Assembly (NCBI RefSeq): GCF_041260155.1
Contig: NW_027248372.1
Coordinates: 384,501 to 448,500, forward strand
DNA length: 64,000 bases
Direction: 5' to 3'
Source: Ptychodera flava
Taxonomy: Eukaryota > Hemichordata > Enteropneusta > Ptychoderidae
Part shown: in pieces, positions 36,148 through 46,879 of the stretch
Layout of the letters: each line of letters starts with the position of its first letter
Position numbering within the stretch: position 1 is the first letter of the stretch
Notes under the pieces: model-generated
What the model was told of the DNA's origin: nothing
The model's database searches: none
The model's input: only the letters and a program-made list of their open reading frames with translations
Position numbers and translations under genes: made by a program

Positions 36148-36594
36148 CATGAAGGCGCGACATAGGCTTTTTCTTTATTATCGGATAATATCGTCTAAAA
36201 TGTCTAAGTAAGAGCGTTCCAGGAACATGAGACCAAAGTGATCTAATAGGGATAATATTATCGACATTATCCGATAAAACAGTGATTTTAGAATTTTCTA
36301 CCCATCTGCATTTTCCCTACTCCTCTAATATTAGACTCTAACTTAGATTTTGGACGATTTTATCGGATATTATCCGATAAAACAGAAAGTCGGGCATTTG
36401 CCTCTTCCCTACTTCTCTAATATTAGACTGTAACTTGGATTTTAGACGATATTATCGATTTTATCGGATATTACCCGATAAAACAGCATGTCGGGCATCT
36501 GCCTCTTCTCCACTCCTCTAATATTAGACTCTAACTTAGATAACTTAGATAATATTATCCGATAATGCCTATAGTGCCAATGTCGCGGTATCCT
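36148..36594. mobile_element. 447-bp insertion with 9-bp TSD, copy A only
   Basis: Flanked by identical CGACGTTCC (36139-36147 and 36595-36603). Copy B has a single CGACGTTCC at about 45889, so it is an exact empty site. The ends are imperfect inverted repeats around GCGACAT-GGC. The inside is built of roughly 118-bp tandem units with palindromic TTATCGGATATTATCCGATAA-type cores. A 9-bp TSD suggests a Mutator-like non-autonomous element. Confidence 0.85.
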
Positions 36595-36670
36595 CGACGT
36601 TCCAATCGTATCAGAACGTTATATTAGAGCTTACAGGCATTGCTACACTGTGGCTAGACGTCGCTTTGCA

Positions 36671-36736
36671 ATCGGTACTGATTCACAGTACACATGGCAA
36701 ACAGATAAAGCTTTCTCTGTGTGAATCAGTACCGAT
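36671..36736. repeat. Hairpin ATCGGTACTGATTCACA, copy A
   Basis: Arms of 17-18 bases pair perfectly around about 31 bases. The same hairpin is in copy B (about 45972-46036), so it predates the duplication. Confidence 0.75.
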
Positions 36737-36910
36737 CGCGTGTCGCATGCTGTGTTCTGAATCGCGAGCCCGTCGAGCTGTCATGTACATGCCACATGTC
36801 CACAGGGAGGTCCCAGCAGTTGGTCTTGTACCTGTCAATTGACCGATAGCTATTGATGTTCCCAACCACCTCCCATTCCGGAAGCAGACGTCTCGTCTCC
36901 ACAAGCATTC

Positions 36911-36920
36911 ATATGCAAAT
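36911..36920 (+). promoter_or_regulatory. Octamer motif upstream of U1 (candidate DSE)
   Basis: ATATGCAAAT contains the octamer ATGCAAAT used as a distal element in many snRNA promoters. It lies about 300 bp upstream of the U1 start and is conserved in copy B at about 46410. The function is inferred. Confidence 0.35.
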
Positions 36921-37216
36921 TTTATTAGATCAAACGAGGCCATGGGGATTTGCAGAGTCCGATATAAAGGCGAAACAGTGCTCTAGTATGTATCTTTTGG
37001 AGATCTTATCTACAACTATTTATTAATCACTTTAATTAAAGTGTTCTATGCTGAATAAAAACGTAATCTTTACACAGCTGGTGCTGTAAATTGTTTTTTT
37101 TTTCGGACAGACAAGTCTGCACATGCGCAGTAGTTCAACATATTCCCTTCTAGTGCCAACCGCCCATGAAGTTCGGTACACATGGGTATAAAGTTTATGT
37201 AACAGAGATACCAGGC

Positions 37217-37381
37217 ATACTTACCTGGCACAGAGGTTAACCGTGATCACGTAGGCGGTTCCTCCAGGGCGAGGCCTGTCCATTGCACTCCGGGCGGGTT
37301 GACCCTTGCGATCACCCCAAATGTGGGTGACTCGGGTGCATAATTTCTGGTAGTGGGGGACTGCGTTCGCGCTATCCCCTG
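37217..37381 (+). ncRNA. RNU1: U1 spliceosomal snRNA, copy A
   Basis: U1 snRNA pairs with 5' splice sites at the start of splicing. The 165-nt sequence begins ATACTTACCTG, the exact 5'-splice-site pairing region. It keeps the stem-loop I loop region around GATCACG (U1-70K), the stem-loop II segment CCATTGCACTCCGG (U1A), the Sm site ATAATTTCTGG, and stem-loop IV GGGGGACTGCGTTCGCGC ending TATCCCCTG. Length equals the usual about 164 nt. A plausible 3' box (GTGAAAAGTAGA) follows about 10 bases later, and a TATA-like GTATAAAG is about 30 bases upstream. No break is seen; expression cannot be shown from sequence. Confidence 0.96.
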
Positions 37382-37722
37382 ATATTAAAAGTGAAAAGTA
37401 GACTTCAAAAGTTGCCAAAGCGTCTAATGCTCTTAATCTCGCAAATCACCTCTGTGTGGTTCATTCGTTTATATAAATAAGACACAAGTTGTATGTACCT
37501 TATTAGTACGCAAAGTTAGCGTCATCCTCATCCTAGCTGACGCTGAAATATGACATTAGGGACGGACCATCAGATCTTGGAAGGAGGTGGTCAAAAACAG
37601 AAATAACAGAATTTTCAGAGCAGAAAGTTAGGGAAAAAAATCTTCAAACTAGTTCGCAAAATAAAAAAAATTAATACGAAGACAAATGCGTAAAAAAAAA
37701 ATCTGCAAAAGTCTTTAAAATC

Positions 37723-39753
37723 TTGAATTTTTTTAGATTTTACCTACAGGAAGCAACTTTCTGTATTTTTAGTACATCCTCCAGGCACATTTTAAATTTT
37801 AATGTATACATTTAGAGTGACTGTATCCCTTACACTGGAAGTTGTGATTATCTTATCTTTTCAGGACTTTTGTATTCTGATCACTTGAAAATTATAAAAT
37901 TATAGAGCCTGTTTTCTACTTGTTTCCTGCGTACAAACCAAGCAGATACACTAGGTAAAACATTGAAACTGTGTATGGTATTGTTTGTCAAGACAGAGAG
38001 TTATATTTGCCTTTTAAGATCAAGGTAAACAGATGCAGGCCACATCAGGTTCTTTTTTCACAGCATTTTATTGCAATGATGAATGCAAGAATGGGTGAAC
38101 AAGTAGAAACATGTCAATAATGATAAAACAGCATATCAAGTCATTATGTATTATTTTGCTTTTAAAAAGGCATTTTCAATTCTTTTTTCTCAAAAAACAG
38201 TCTCAAAAAACAACAGCAACACATTTTTTAACATTCAACAATACACTACGTAGAGTGCCATCTATCCAACAAATACCAACACAAAAACACAAAAGGGTTG
38301 AACTTTGAAAGTTTCTCGATAGCAAATACTGAATAAATCTGCATGAATAATCGTTTGTGTGTAGCAAATGCTAAATGACAATTATCTGAAGAATTTTTCC
38401 GTCACAAATAAGAGCATGATTGAAACAAATCTTAAGGGACTTATGTAGCAAATTTCAAAGAAATTGGACAAGCCCTTTCAGAGAATACAGATTTTTTGAC
38501 CATGAATGGCATAAATTGCCCTAAAAAGACAAATATTGAAATTTCACCACATCTATACCCATCCAATCAATTTGGACATGCTGCTACAGAGAAATAGATG
38601 TTTTGATCAAAAAAGGGCAACAATTGCTCTAAAAACACAAATATGCAAATTTCATTGCATTTTGCAAACAGCTTCTCAGCTTGTCAAAATCAATTGTAAA
38701 TCATGAGATATGCATGATGTTTGGTGGGGTGAATGTACCGTAGGCATTTCACCACGCAGTAGAAAAAGAAGCCAGGAAACCAAAATAGTCAATTTTCAAA
38801 ACTATAGGAAGCTACTGAGGAGCAAGAAGACCATGTTTCAGAGGAAGATGTGTAATCTGAAAAAAATGCTCCCCAAGTGACACCAGATAACACCATTTTA
38901 ATCTCTATTTTTCAAAAGCTCCAACGGCAGGAGGGGGACACCCCCCTCATGACCTCCCCCCACAAAAATACTCCCCAAGTGCCACCAAATAACACCATTT
39001 TAATCTCTATTTGTAAAAAGCTCCAACGGCAGGAGGGGGACACCCCCTCATGACCTCCCCCCACAAAAATACTCCCCAAGTGCCACCAAATAACATTTTA
39101 ATCTCTATTTTTCAAAAGCTCCAACGGCAGGAGGGGGGACACCCCCTCATGACCTCCCCCCACAAAAATACTCCCCAAGTGCCACCAAATGACACCATTT
39201 TAATCTCTATTTTTCAAAAGCTCCAACGGCAGGAGGGGGGACACACCTCATGACCTTCCCCCACAAAAGTAATCCCCAAGTGCCATCAAATAACAAACGG
39301 CAGGAGGGGGGACACCCTCCTCCTGACTTCCCCCGTGACCACTTGCGCGGTCGCTTGTGGTGCTTCGCACCACATCTTTGCCCTCTTTATCCTCAGACAG
39401 CGACGAACTAAAAAATATTATAAATCTGAAAATTTACTCTGAAAAAAAAATTGCACAGCTAATCTCAATTGGAAAAAAATTTAGAAATTTACAATAGTAA
39501 AAAAAAAATTTCACAATTTCATTGTGACCACCCCCTCCCAAGATCTAATGGTCCATCCCTTAAACTGGTTCAATAATCATTTTCACGACGCTACTCAGTA
39601 TCACATCCGAAGAATGCCGAAGTGACACTACCCGATGACGGATAAATGATAAAATTCGCCTCCGTCTTAAAAAGCAACAACCAAGTTCTTTCACAATTTT
39701 CTTTTGGTAAAACTGGTTCGCAACACAGTCCTTCCACTAGACTGTAAAGCTCA
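37723..39753. other. Segment present only in copy A
   Basis: Copy B joins AAAATC directly to GTCGCGTGTG, with no flanking direct repeat. This is better read as a deletion in B than an insertion in A. The segment holds the minisatellite at 38862-39340 and otherwise AT-rich non-coding sequence. Confidence 0.7.
38862..39340 (+). repeat. Minisatellite, about 101-bp unit, about 4.5 copies
   Basis: Each unit has CTCCCCAAGTG-CACCA, ATTTTAATCTCTATTT, AAAGCTCCAACGGCAGGAGG and CTCATGACCTCCCCCCAC. Unit starts are spaced 100-102 bp. Overlapping open frames in it are by-products of periodicity. Confidence 0.93.
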
Positions 39754-39908
39754 GTCGCGTGTGCGGGCGCTCCGTACATCCGCCCCCGAACGACTGTAAG
39801 TAGTCTGTACATTTACACGATGTAGCCGGCTGCAACACAGAAAAAATGCCACGCCCGTACATGTCAAAATCCTGCCGATATATGCAACTCTCCCCAGTGA
39901 TCTAAATT

Positions 39909-40451
39909 TATGGAAGACCGGTCACGACATGCGACATGCGAGTTTTTTTTTAACTGCGACCTGGGAGTTCTTAAACTGCGACATGCGAGTTCTTAAACTG
40001 CGACATGCGAGTTGCAGAACTAATATGGCGTTTGCATACATGTCATTTCGTTCTCCTCCTAACGATGGATTACAGAGGTAGAGACGAGCTTATTTCTGAT
40101 AGATACACCCTTGGAGAAATAGCGGCCACGTTAGGACTCCGACATGTAGGGAAGACCGGTCACGACCTGCGACATACGACCTGCGTCTTTAAACTGTGAT
40201 CTGCGACCGAACCCTGCCCTAACCCTACCCTAACCCTAACCCAAAACCCTAACGCTAACTAACTCTAAGTTATGCCGTTACAATTTTTCCCTCCCTTGGC
40301 CTAACCTCCAGGGTTGAGAGCGAAGTAAGGCTTTTCACTAGAGAAAACCTAACCCCTAACCCTAACCCCTACCCTAACCCTAACCCTAACCCTAACCGCA
40401 GATCGCATTTTTAAAAACTCGCATGTCGCATGTCGTGACCGGTCTTCCATA
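39909..40451. mobile_element. 543-bp element carrying telomere-like repeats, copy A only
   Basis: Terminal inverted repeats TATGGAAGACCGGTCACGAC and complement enclose the element, flanked by TAAATT at 39903-39908 and 40452-40457. Copy B has a single TAAATT at about 47361, an exact empty site. The interior has repeated GCGACATGCGAGTT blocks, a second internal GGAAGACCGGTCACGAC at about 40151, and (CCCTAA)n-type tracts at about 40205-40255 and 40350-40396. A short open frame (40062 on, MDYRGRDELISDRYTLGEI) resembles the start of a transposon-linked protein; that is tentative. Confidence 0.85.
40205..40396 (+). repeat. Interstitial telomere-type tract (CCCTAA)n, two blocks
   Basis: Imperfect CCCTAACCCTAA runs lie inside the 39909-40451 element, split by about 90 bp of other sequence. 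The motif equals the animal telomere repeat TTAGGG on the other strand. Confidence 0.9.
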
Positions 40452-40630
40452 TAAATTAAATATTCATCGCCCAACTTTATTTGCATGCATAATACTCCGA
40501 TAGTCATGACAATATCTGTCAATAAACAGCTTTGCCGAGACAGTGGGATCTCGAACATGTGGCATCGGGGATTGCATTGACTAAAGTCAATCATCACGAC
40601 CTGAGAGCCAGCCCTGCGTACAGTCAGGTC

Positions 40631-40687
40631 TGTGTATTCCCGGCGTTATACGGCCTCCACCACAGGCCGTATAACGCCTGGAACACA
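40631..40687. mobile_element. Palindromic MITE, copy A locus
   Basis: TGTGTATTCCCGGCGTTATA pairs with its complement across CTCCACCAC. Member of the family at 25464-25602. It is also present in copy B (47536-47590), so it is older than the duplication. Confidence 0.8.
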
Positions 40688-40808
40688 AAGACGTGAGAGC
40701 GTACTACTAGCGCACTGCGTTAGCGTTCAAGATCGCGTTTGGGAGTTTGCAAGTTGTTCAAGTTTCATGGAGATTTTCCTCATGTGAATTTTGGTTCTAT
40801 ATTCTTAC

Positions 40809-42757
40809 ATGGCGTTAAAAGCAACACCTACGAAGACAATTCTGGGATCGTTCTCGTTGACGTTGACTGAATGCGCAGTTTGCGGTGACACATTGGACGC
40901 AAGGAAAAGACGATCTATCTTTTCTTATACTACGGACAAGAGATGCTACGACAACGTGCAAAGTTTGTATGCTGGTCGGGCGAAAATGGACGCACTTGAA
41001 AGAAATCTCAAATCCCGCCGCGGCGTTTGCCCAATGTGACTACACGCATCTGCGCTTGCCAAGGCCCGCTGTTCGGGCAGCCGGATGCTTCCCGAAATCA
41101 GGCGTAGTTAGTGGAAGACTCCTGTCTGGCTAACGAGCCGCTACACGTAGCAAACGTTTTTCGCAAATAACTTCGCCATCCACCAACATCCCGAATTCGA
41201 AACGGCATAGGACGACTGTCATCGGCAAGGAAAACCAAAGCAGGCGTTCAACAGCGCAGCTTTTCAGAGATGACGCAATACAAGTGAGTCTAGTTTATTT
41301 TTCCAGTTTATATTTATTACATTGCTTTTATCGCTCAACGCTAATAACCATACAAATGAAGTTCAAGCCAACCAGTAAAAACTGTTACAACAAGGATTTG
41401 TCTTCAACGTCAATCCCTTTACACTGTATACCTGTATCTCCACAGCTGAAATTGAATCAAGAGCCGAAATGTTACCATGTCAGCGGACAAATTGAAGACT
41501 TAGTGATCTTGAAGTAACTTGTGAGACGAAATTTCAAGAAGTTTGCGTCAGAAATACTGGTGTGTCCGGAAGTTTAAGAGGAAGTAATCAACAGAGTGGT
41601 GTACGAAGCTGCAAGCGAATGTCAGAAATTATGTTCTGACAAGAATAAGTCTATCCTTAGAGGATGTGGGCCAGATGACCTGACGACTTACCTGGAGTTC
41701 AATTCTTGATGAATGGAACAAAAGGGCACCGTTGTTCAATCAGTTTTTGACCAGCTGCAGTAAGTTTGTAAGTGTGAAATCTTAAGGAATTATAACCCTG
41801 TTTGCAGATAAAATTAGTTTTGATAATTTAAAATTTGTGATTAATTTAAATCAAAATTTGGAAGTAAGGATGTTTCCAGACAGGGAATGTATAATTATTG
41901 TGAGTTGTGTTACAACAACTATTGTTTCTCAGCTACCAACATTCACACCTTTGTATGACACTAAGTGCATCAGCATTGTTATTTCACAATGGATGACAGG
42001 AAGTATATAAAGTCTTCACAGGGGCTGCAGGTATGAAAGCAAGCATAAGCATGATGTTTATTTTATTTCAATAGCAAAGATTTTTTTTCATTCTAGAAAA
42101 TTTATAACCAACGTTAAATGGCTTACAGAACAAAATGAAAATAGGGGTATTACAACTAATTTGCAATGACAAATTATTCTTTCAAAACCTTACTTAAATT
42201 TTTTTTATTTTTTAAAAAGGTACGTCAAGGCGAGCCTCAATTGGAAACTCAATGACAGTTAATAAGAGACACTGCAAAATTGCAATGGCTAGCAGTCTAC
42301 TGCTGCTTGCTCGGCCTCACAAAATGAATGCGGCACAGTACTTGAAGAGTCTCATCATGGCTGGTTCAAACTGTGAATCTATGGCAAGTATATGATACAT
42401 ACCTTTTTGTTGTTATTCAATCACGATGCTTTAATCGTGTGTGCTAATGGTTGTGTGTGTATGTGCCTGCGTGCGTGCATGTTTGTCACTCTGTGTCTGA
42501 GTATATAAATGCCTAATACCTATTTTCCTTTAAGGCAGATCTACAGCCGATTTAACAGCATTGGTCTGTGTATGTCATATCGCCGTACTCAAGCAAAGCT
42601 GAAAGCATTTTCTTCAGTATTTGACAACCCAGTTTATCAGTGGAAATATGCAGTACAGGGCAATGAGTCTACATGTGCTGAAGTCAATAATAATGAATAT
42701 ACTGATGAAGATACAGTAATTGTGTACAGAGTCTGGAAAAATCTCCCTCTGAAGTAA
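40809..42757 (+). pseudogene. DUF6589-like gene 5' exons with N-terminal CxxC domain, copy A
   Basis: An ATG at 40809 (MALKATPTKTILGSF) opens a zinc-binding region (CAVCGDTLDARKRRSIFS, then RCYDNVQSLY). Copy A lacks about 75 bp and 32 bp here that copy B keeps, including one Cys pair. Later blocks read SILRGCGPDDL...WNKRAPLFNQF (about 41650-41760), then MASSLLLLARPHKMNAAQYL with SLIMAGSNCESM (about 42285-42382), and IGLCMSYRRTQAKLKAF (about 42560). These follow the order of the N-terminal half of DUF6589 proteins, as recalled. Intron ends such as GCA|GTAAGT are visible. The 3' half is missing here because a LINE follows; a matching 3' part is at 63275. Confidence 0.5.
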
Positions 42758-42949
42758 TACAGGTCGTCGCACACAGTGAAGAAATCTCAAGAACAGCAGA
42801 AAAAACTGTGTGCTTTGACCTTGAAAAAGTTGGACATCCTGGCGTAAGACAGATTACGAAAAGACCAGTCTTCCATTAAGCATTCTCCGCTTCAGCTGTT
42901 ATACTAATGACGTGTGATCATGAGAACGTGGACTGTTTTTTTCTGCCAT

Positions 42950-44490
42950 AGGGGGCGCGTGGCTTGTTGAAAGGGTACGTTTTTCCCCTTCTTTTTCGTG
43001 ATAAATTGGTTTCATTTTATTTCTAGTGATGTTTGGTCCTAGGCCTGCATCTCGTATGAGCTGGGACTTGACTTTTGACTTTCGAAGTTTCGGTTGAAGT
43101 GAAAGAGGTGTTCAAGAAGTTGAAAGATGTTGGTGTCGATGTTGCGACCCACGTGGAAGCCGTTCAACGGCTTCTCGGTAGCAAGTTTGATATCACTTTT
43201 CGACACAGTTTTTGAAACGCATGTTTGCTCAGAAATTGTCAGGTTGTGAAGGTACGTCTGTACATGCCTATGAAGATAGGACAATTGTCACGGCCTTGTA
43301 TATTGATAATGAATTCGACGACAATTATGTGCGTCAGACGTGTTAAATCAATATGGGGAGGTCCAAGCTTCCCGTAAATGTGTGTATGCGGACCATCCAC
43401 AAGTGTTTTTTAATGGTATAAGCATGGAGGTAGTCTCTACTACCTCCATGGTTTAAAACAGTATCGAATGAAGTTGACTCGGAATATTCCTGAGGTAATA
43501 AGAATTGGGAATAGAAATGTGCAGGGGATGTCCTATGCAGGGCAACATAAAATGCGTTTCAAATGCGTATAGATTTGGTCACATGAGTAAAGATCGTCGT
43601 GATATAAAAGAAGAGATTGGGCACTCCGCCAAGAACTGTAAGAATGCTCTAGAGTGCACCATTTGTGGGGAAACTGGCCACGTCTTTCGAAATCGCTCCT
43701 TGCCATCCGCCTGTAAAGATTCAATATCTAAGTCTTGGACATCCGCGGCCTCCGAGCCATCTGCTGCTCCTCGTGGAGACGTACCATATCAGGCGGCTGC
43801 GGAGGAAGGCAGGACAGAAACAGTAGGTTCTGATGACAAAAATGACGACCAGGTTAGTAACATTTCGGGAAGCGGCATGGAATGTGGTAATGATAAAGTA
43901 AATTCTGAGGTGGATATTTTAGATTCTGGTACAGAACCTGATGAAGATGACCGACTTGCCACGTCACAACGTGACCTCGATGACAAGGTAATCTACTCAT
44001 TGGATACTCAAATTACACCTGCTCAAAGACAAAGGAATGAAGTTGATGAAAGAGAAATCAATTATAGTCCGAAGACTGGCTCGCCCATCTCTAGCCAGGT
44101 GTCAGACATGGGACCTGACATTACAGGTGGTGATAAAACAGTACACGTGGATCCCAGCCCTAGCTCTTTGTCGACAAAACGTCCACCCCCTGATTCGATT
44201 TCGTCTGATGATGACACAGAACGTCTCAATTTAGAGGACAGCGAATGTGATAGGCTTGTTATTGATGCGATGACGATGATATTTCGCCTGACCCAGTTTA
44301 TCCTTCAGCCCAGAGTCCTTCCTCTGGTCTGTCTAATGCTTGCGGGGCGATTGATAAAATGCGCATCTGTAAACTTCATAAGTTAAGGTCGCTGGTCATT
44401 TCTTGCGGTTCGATATCCGGGAAGAACTGTGACACGGAGCTGGTTGGTTGGGAAGCTGTAGTAAATCACTGTAGAGATGAGCAGCTTTTC
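42950..44490 (+). mobile_element. Zinc-knuckle LINE, ORF1 region, copy A1
   Basis: The 5' end is near GGGGGCGCGTGGCTTGTTG. ORF1 begins at about 43026 (MFGPRPASRM) but is frame-shifted within 25 codons. The continuing protein has VEVKEVFKKLKDVGVDV, the RIGNRNV block and a CxxCxxxxHxxxxC knuckle region, then an acidic Ser-rich tail ending DTELVGWEAVVNHC. The first knuckle is damaged; the third reads CTICGETGHVFRNR, with the last Cys lost. ORF2 is absent. A mini-hairpin insertion is at 43423-43450. Confidence 0.75.
43423..43450. repeat. Mini-hairpin insertion in LINE ORF1, copy A only
   Basis: CATGGAGGTAGT and ACTACCTCCATG flank a 4-base loop. The copy B LINE (about 50410) lacks it. It is related to the hairpin at 2342-2375. 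Confidence 0.65.
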
Positions 44491-45600
44491 AACGGTATCA
44501 GACAGTATCGAATTAAGTTGACGAGGAATATTCCTTCGGTTATAAGAATTGGAAACAGAAATGTTGGGTTGTCATACTATACATGGGGCAACCTAAAACT
44601 TGTTTCAAGTGTGGTAGATTTAGTCATTTGCCAGCAAGGATTGTCGTGACATAAAATGCTTCAAATGTTAAGAGATTGGGCATTCTGCAGAAAACTGCCA
44701 AAATGCCATAAAGTGTACCATTTGTGGTGAAACAGGCCACGTGTTCAGAAATTGTTCCCTGCACTCCCAAGTAAAGTTTCAATGTCAAAGTTTTGGACAC
44801 CCGCGGCCTTCGAGCCACCTGCTGCTCGCCGCGGAGATCGATGTGTCATCTCAGGGGCCTCCGGAGGAAGGCGGGACAAAAACGGTAGGTTCCACTAACA
44901 AAAATGATGACCGGGCTGGCAAATCTTTGGAAAGCGACATGGAATGTGTTAATGACAATGAAGTAAATTCTGAAGTTGATATTTTAGATTCTAGCACAGA
45001 ACCGGGCGAGGATGAAGGACTTGCCACGTCACAATGCGACCTGGGCGACGATGCAACTGACTTACAGGACACTCAGATTACACCTCGTGGTCAAAGACAA
45101 AGGTCTCAGGTGGATGAATGTGATATTAATTACCGTTCTAACACTGGCTGGCCCACTTCTAGCCAGGAGTCAGACATGGAACCTGACATTACAGGCGATG
45201 ACAAAGCTGTCCATGACACGTGGATCCTGGCCTTAGCTCTTTGCCGACAAAACGCCAGGCTCCCGATTCTGTTTCGTCTGACGATGACACGAAACGTTCA
45301 AATTTGGAGGATAGGGCAAGTGAAAGGCTGGTCATTGATGAAGGTAACATTGATGAGATATATTCCGCCGCATCCTGTTTATCCATCGGCCACAGTCCTT
45401 CCACGGATCACTCAATTGCTCGCAAGGCGATTGGTGGATGGAAACTTCATAATTTACAGTCTCTGGTTATTTCTTGTGGTTCGATATCTGGTAAGAAATG
45501 TGATACGGAGTTAGTTGGATGGGAAGCTGTAGTGAATCATTGTAAGGATAAGACAAATTATCAAAAATTGGTTTAGCTTCTACAGTAAATCATAGATGTA
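44491..45600 (+). mobile_element. Zinc-knuckle LINE ORF1 fragment, copy A2 (tandem to A1)
   Basis: Joined directly to the tail of A1. It starts inside ORF1 at the NGIRQYRIKL block and runs through damaged knuckles, the acidic region and a second VGWEAVVNHC tail. The two partial ORF1 copies in tandem suggest unequal exchange or template switching between LINE copies. Several frame breaks. Confidence 0.7.
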
Positions 45601-46132
45601 AGAGATCCAGTGATAAACTCAAAAGTCTATGGATAGGCCGGCAAGGCAGCGCTCTTTCAACAGTTTCGTGTAGGACAACTTACTGTGATTCTGTGACTGC
45701 GTCTACTAGGGGCCAGTACCGTACACCATAAATGTAAAAAATAAAGGATTTGTTTTTTGGGTTTCTTTGCTTTGAGTTTATTTGTTTTGTTTTCCTATTA
45801 TTTACAAAGTCTAACCATGGATGATGGAGGTAGGAACACAGGTGCGATGTGGACTGGGTAGTTTTAATAGTGTAGAGTTTATGCTTCGACGTTCCAATCG
45901 TATCAGAACGTTATTAGAGCTTACAGGCATTGCTACACTGTGGCTACACCTTTAATACACGTCGCTTTGCGATCGGTACTGATTCACAGTACACATGGCA
46001 AACAGATAAAGCTTTCTCTGTGTGAATCAGTACCGATCGCGTGTCGCATGCTGTGTTCTGAATCGCGAGCCCGTCGAGCTGTCATGTACATGCCACATGT
46101 CCACAGGGAGGTACCAGCAGTTGGTCTTGTAC

Positions 46133-46316
46133 ACAGGTTATCGTAAAGTTGCTTGGATAGTCGTTCCGAGGCAGGCGGCCGCAGGTCGCCGTTTACTTGG
46201 AAAACGTAACTTTTACTTCGAAAAGTAAAGTTTACTTGGAAAACTTTTCCAAGTAAACGGCGACCTGCGGCCGCCCGCCTCGGAACGACTATCCAAGCAA
46301 CTTTACGATAACCTGT
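46133..46316. mobile_element. 184-bp hairpin element with 10-bp TSD, copy B only
   Basis: Near-perfect palindrome beginning ACAGGTTATCGTAAAGTTGC and ending with its complement. It is flanked by GGTCTTGTAC at 46123-46132 and 46317-46326. Copy A has a single GGTCTTGTAC at about 36823, an exact empty site. A 10-bp TSD suggests a Mutator-type non-autonomous element. Confidence 0.88.
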
Positions 46317-46714
46317 GGTCTTGTACCTGTCACCAATGGACCCATAGCTATGGATGTTCCCAACCATCTCCCATTCCGGAAGCAGACGTCTCGTCTCCAC
46401 AAGCATTCATATGCAAATTTTATTAGATCAAAGGAGGCCATGGGGATTTGCAGAGTCCAATATAAAGGCGTAACAGTGCTCTAGTATGTATCTTTTGGAG
46501 ATCTTATCTACAACTATTTATTAATCACTTTAATTAAAGTGTTCTATGCTGAATAAAAACGTAATCTTTACACAGCTGGTGCTGTAAATTGTTTTTTTTT
46601 TCGGACAGACAAGTCTGCACATGCGCAGTAGTTCAACATATTCCCTTCTAGTGCCAACCGCCCATGAAGTTCGGTACACATGGGTATAAAGTTTATGTAA
46701 CTGAGATACCAGGC

Positions 46715-46879
46715 ATACTTACCTGGCACAGAGGTTAACCGTGATCACGTAGGCGGTTCCTCCAGGGCGAGGCCTGTCCATTGCACTCCGGGCGGGTTGA
46801 CCCTTGCGATCACCCCAAATGTGGGTGACTCGGGTGCATAATTTCTGGTAGTGGGGGACTGCGTTCGCGCTATCCCCTG
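46715..46879 (+). ncRNA. RNU1: U1 spliceosomal snRNA, copy B
   Basis: Same 165-nt sequence as the gene at 37217-37381, with the 5' ATACTTACCTG, U1A loop, Sm site and stem-loop IV all intact. Upstream TATA-like sequence, octamer and the downstream 3'-box-like tract are also retained, so the two genes appear equally competent. No difference was noticed within the RNA. Confidence 0.96.

Larger units (their letters stand above)
35869..43991 (+). repeat. Large tandem duplication, copy A
   Basis: Starts at CTCAAAAGTCTATG and matches copy B (45618-50950) in order and orientation. Both hold the CATGGATGATGGAGGTAGG tract, a U1 snRNA gene, a palindromic MITE, DUF6589-like 5' exons and the 5' part of a zinc-knuckle LINE ORF1. 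Copy A alone has 36148-36594, 37723-39753, 39909-40451 and a mini-hairpin at 43423-43450. After these are removed, the two copies have nearly equal length. Confidence 0.93.

Noticed and set aside
38862-39340. CRISPR-like regular repeat
   Set aside because: About 101-bp units are contiguous with no unique spacers, in eukaryotic DNA; a minisatellite.
39591-39812. 73-codon minus-strand frame
   Set aside because: Spans the copy A/B breakpoint, is not kept in copy B, and has no known motif.
40205-40396. Chromosome end or fusion scar
   Set aside because: The tract is inside an element with TIRs and TSD, and the partner copy has the empty site.
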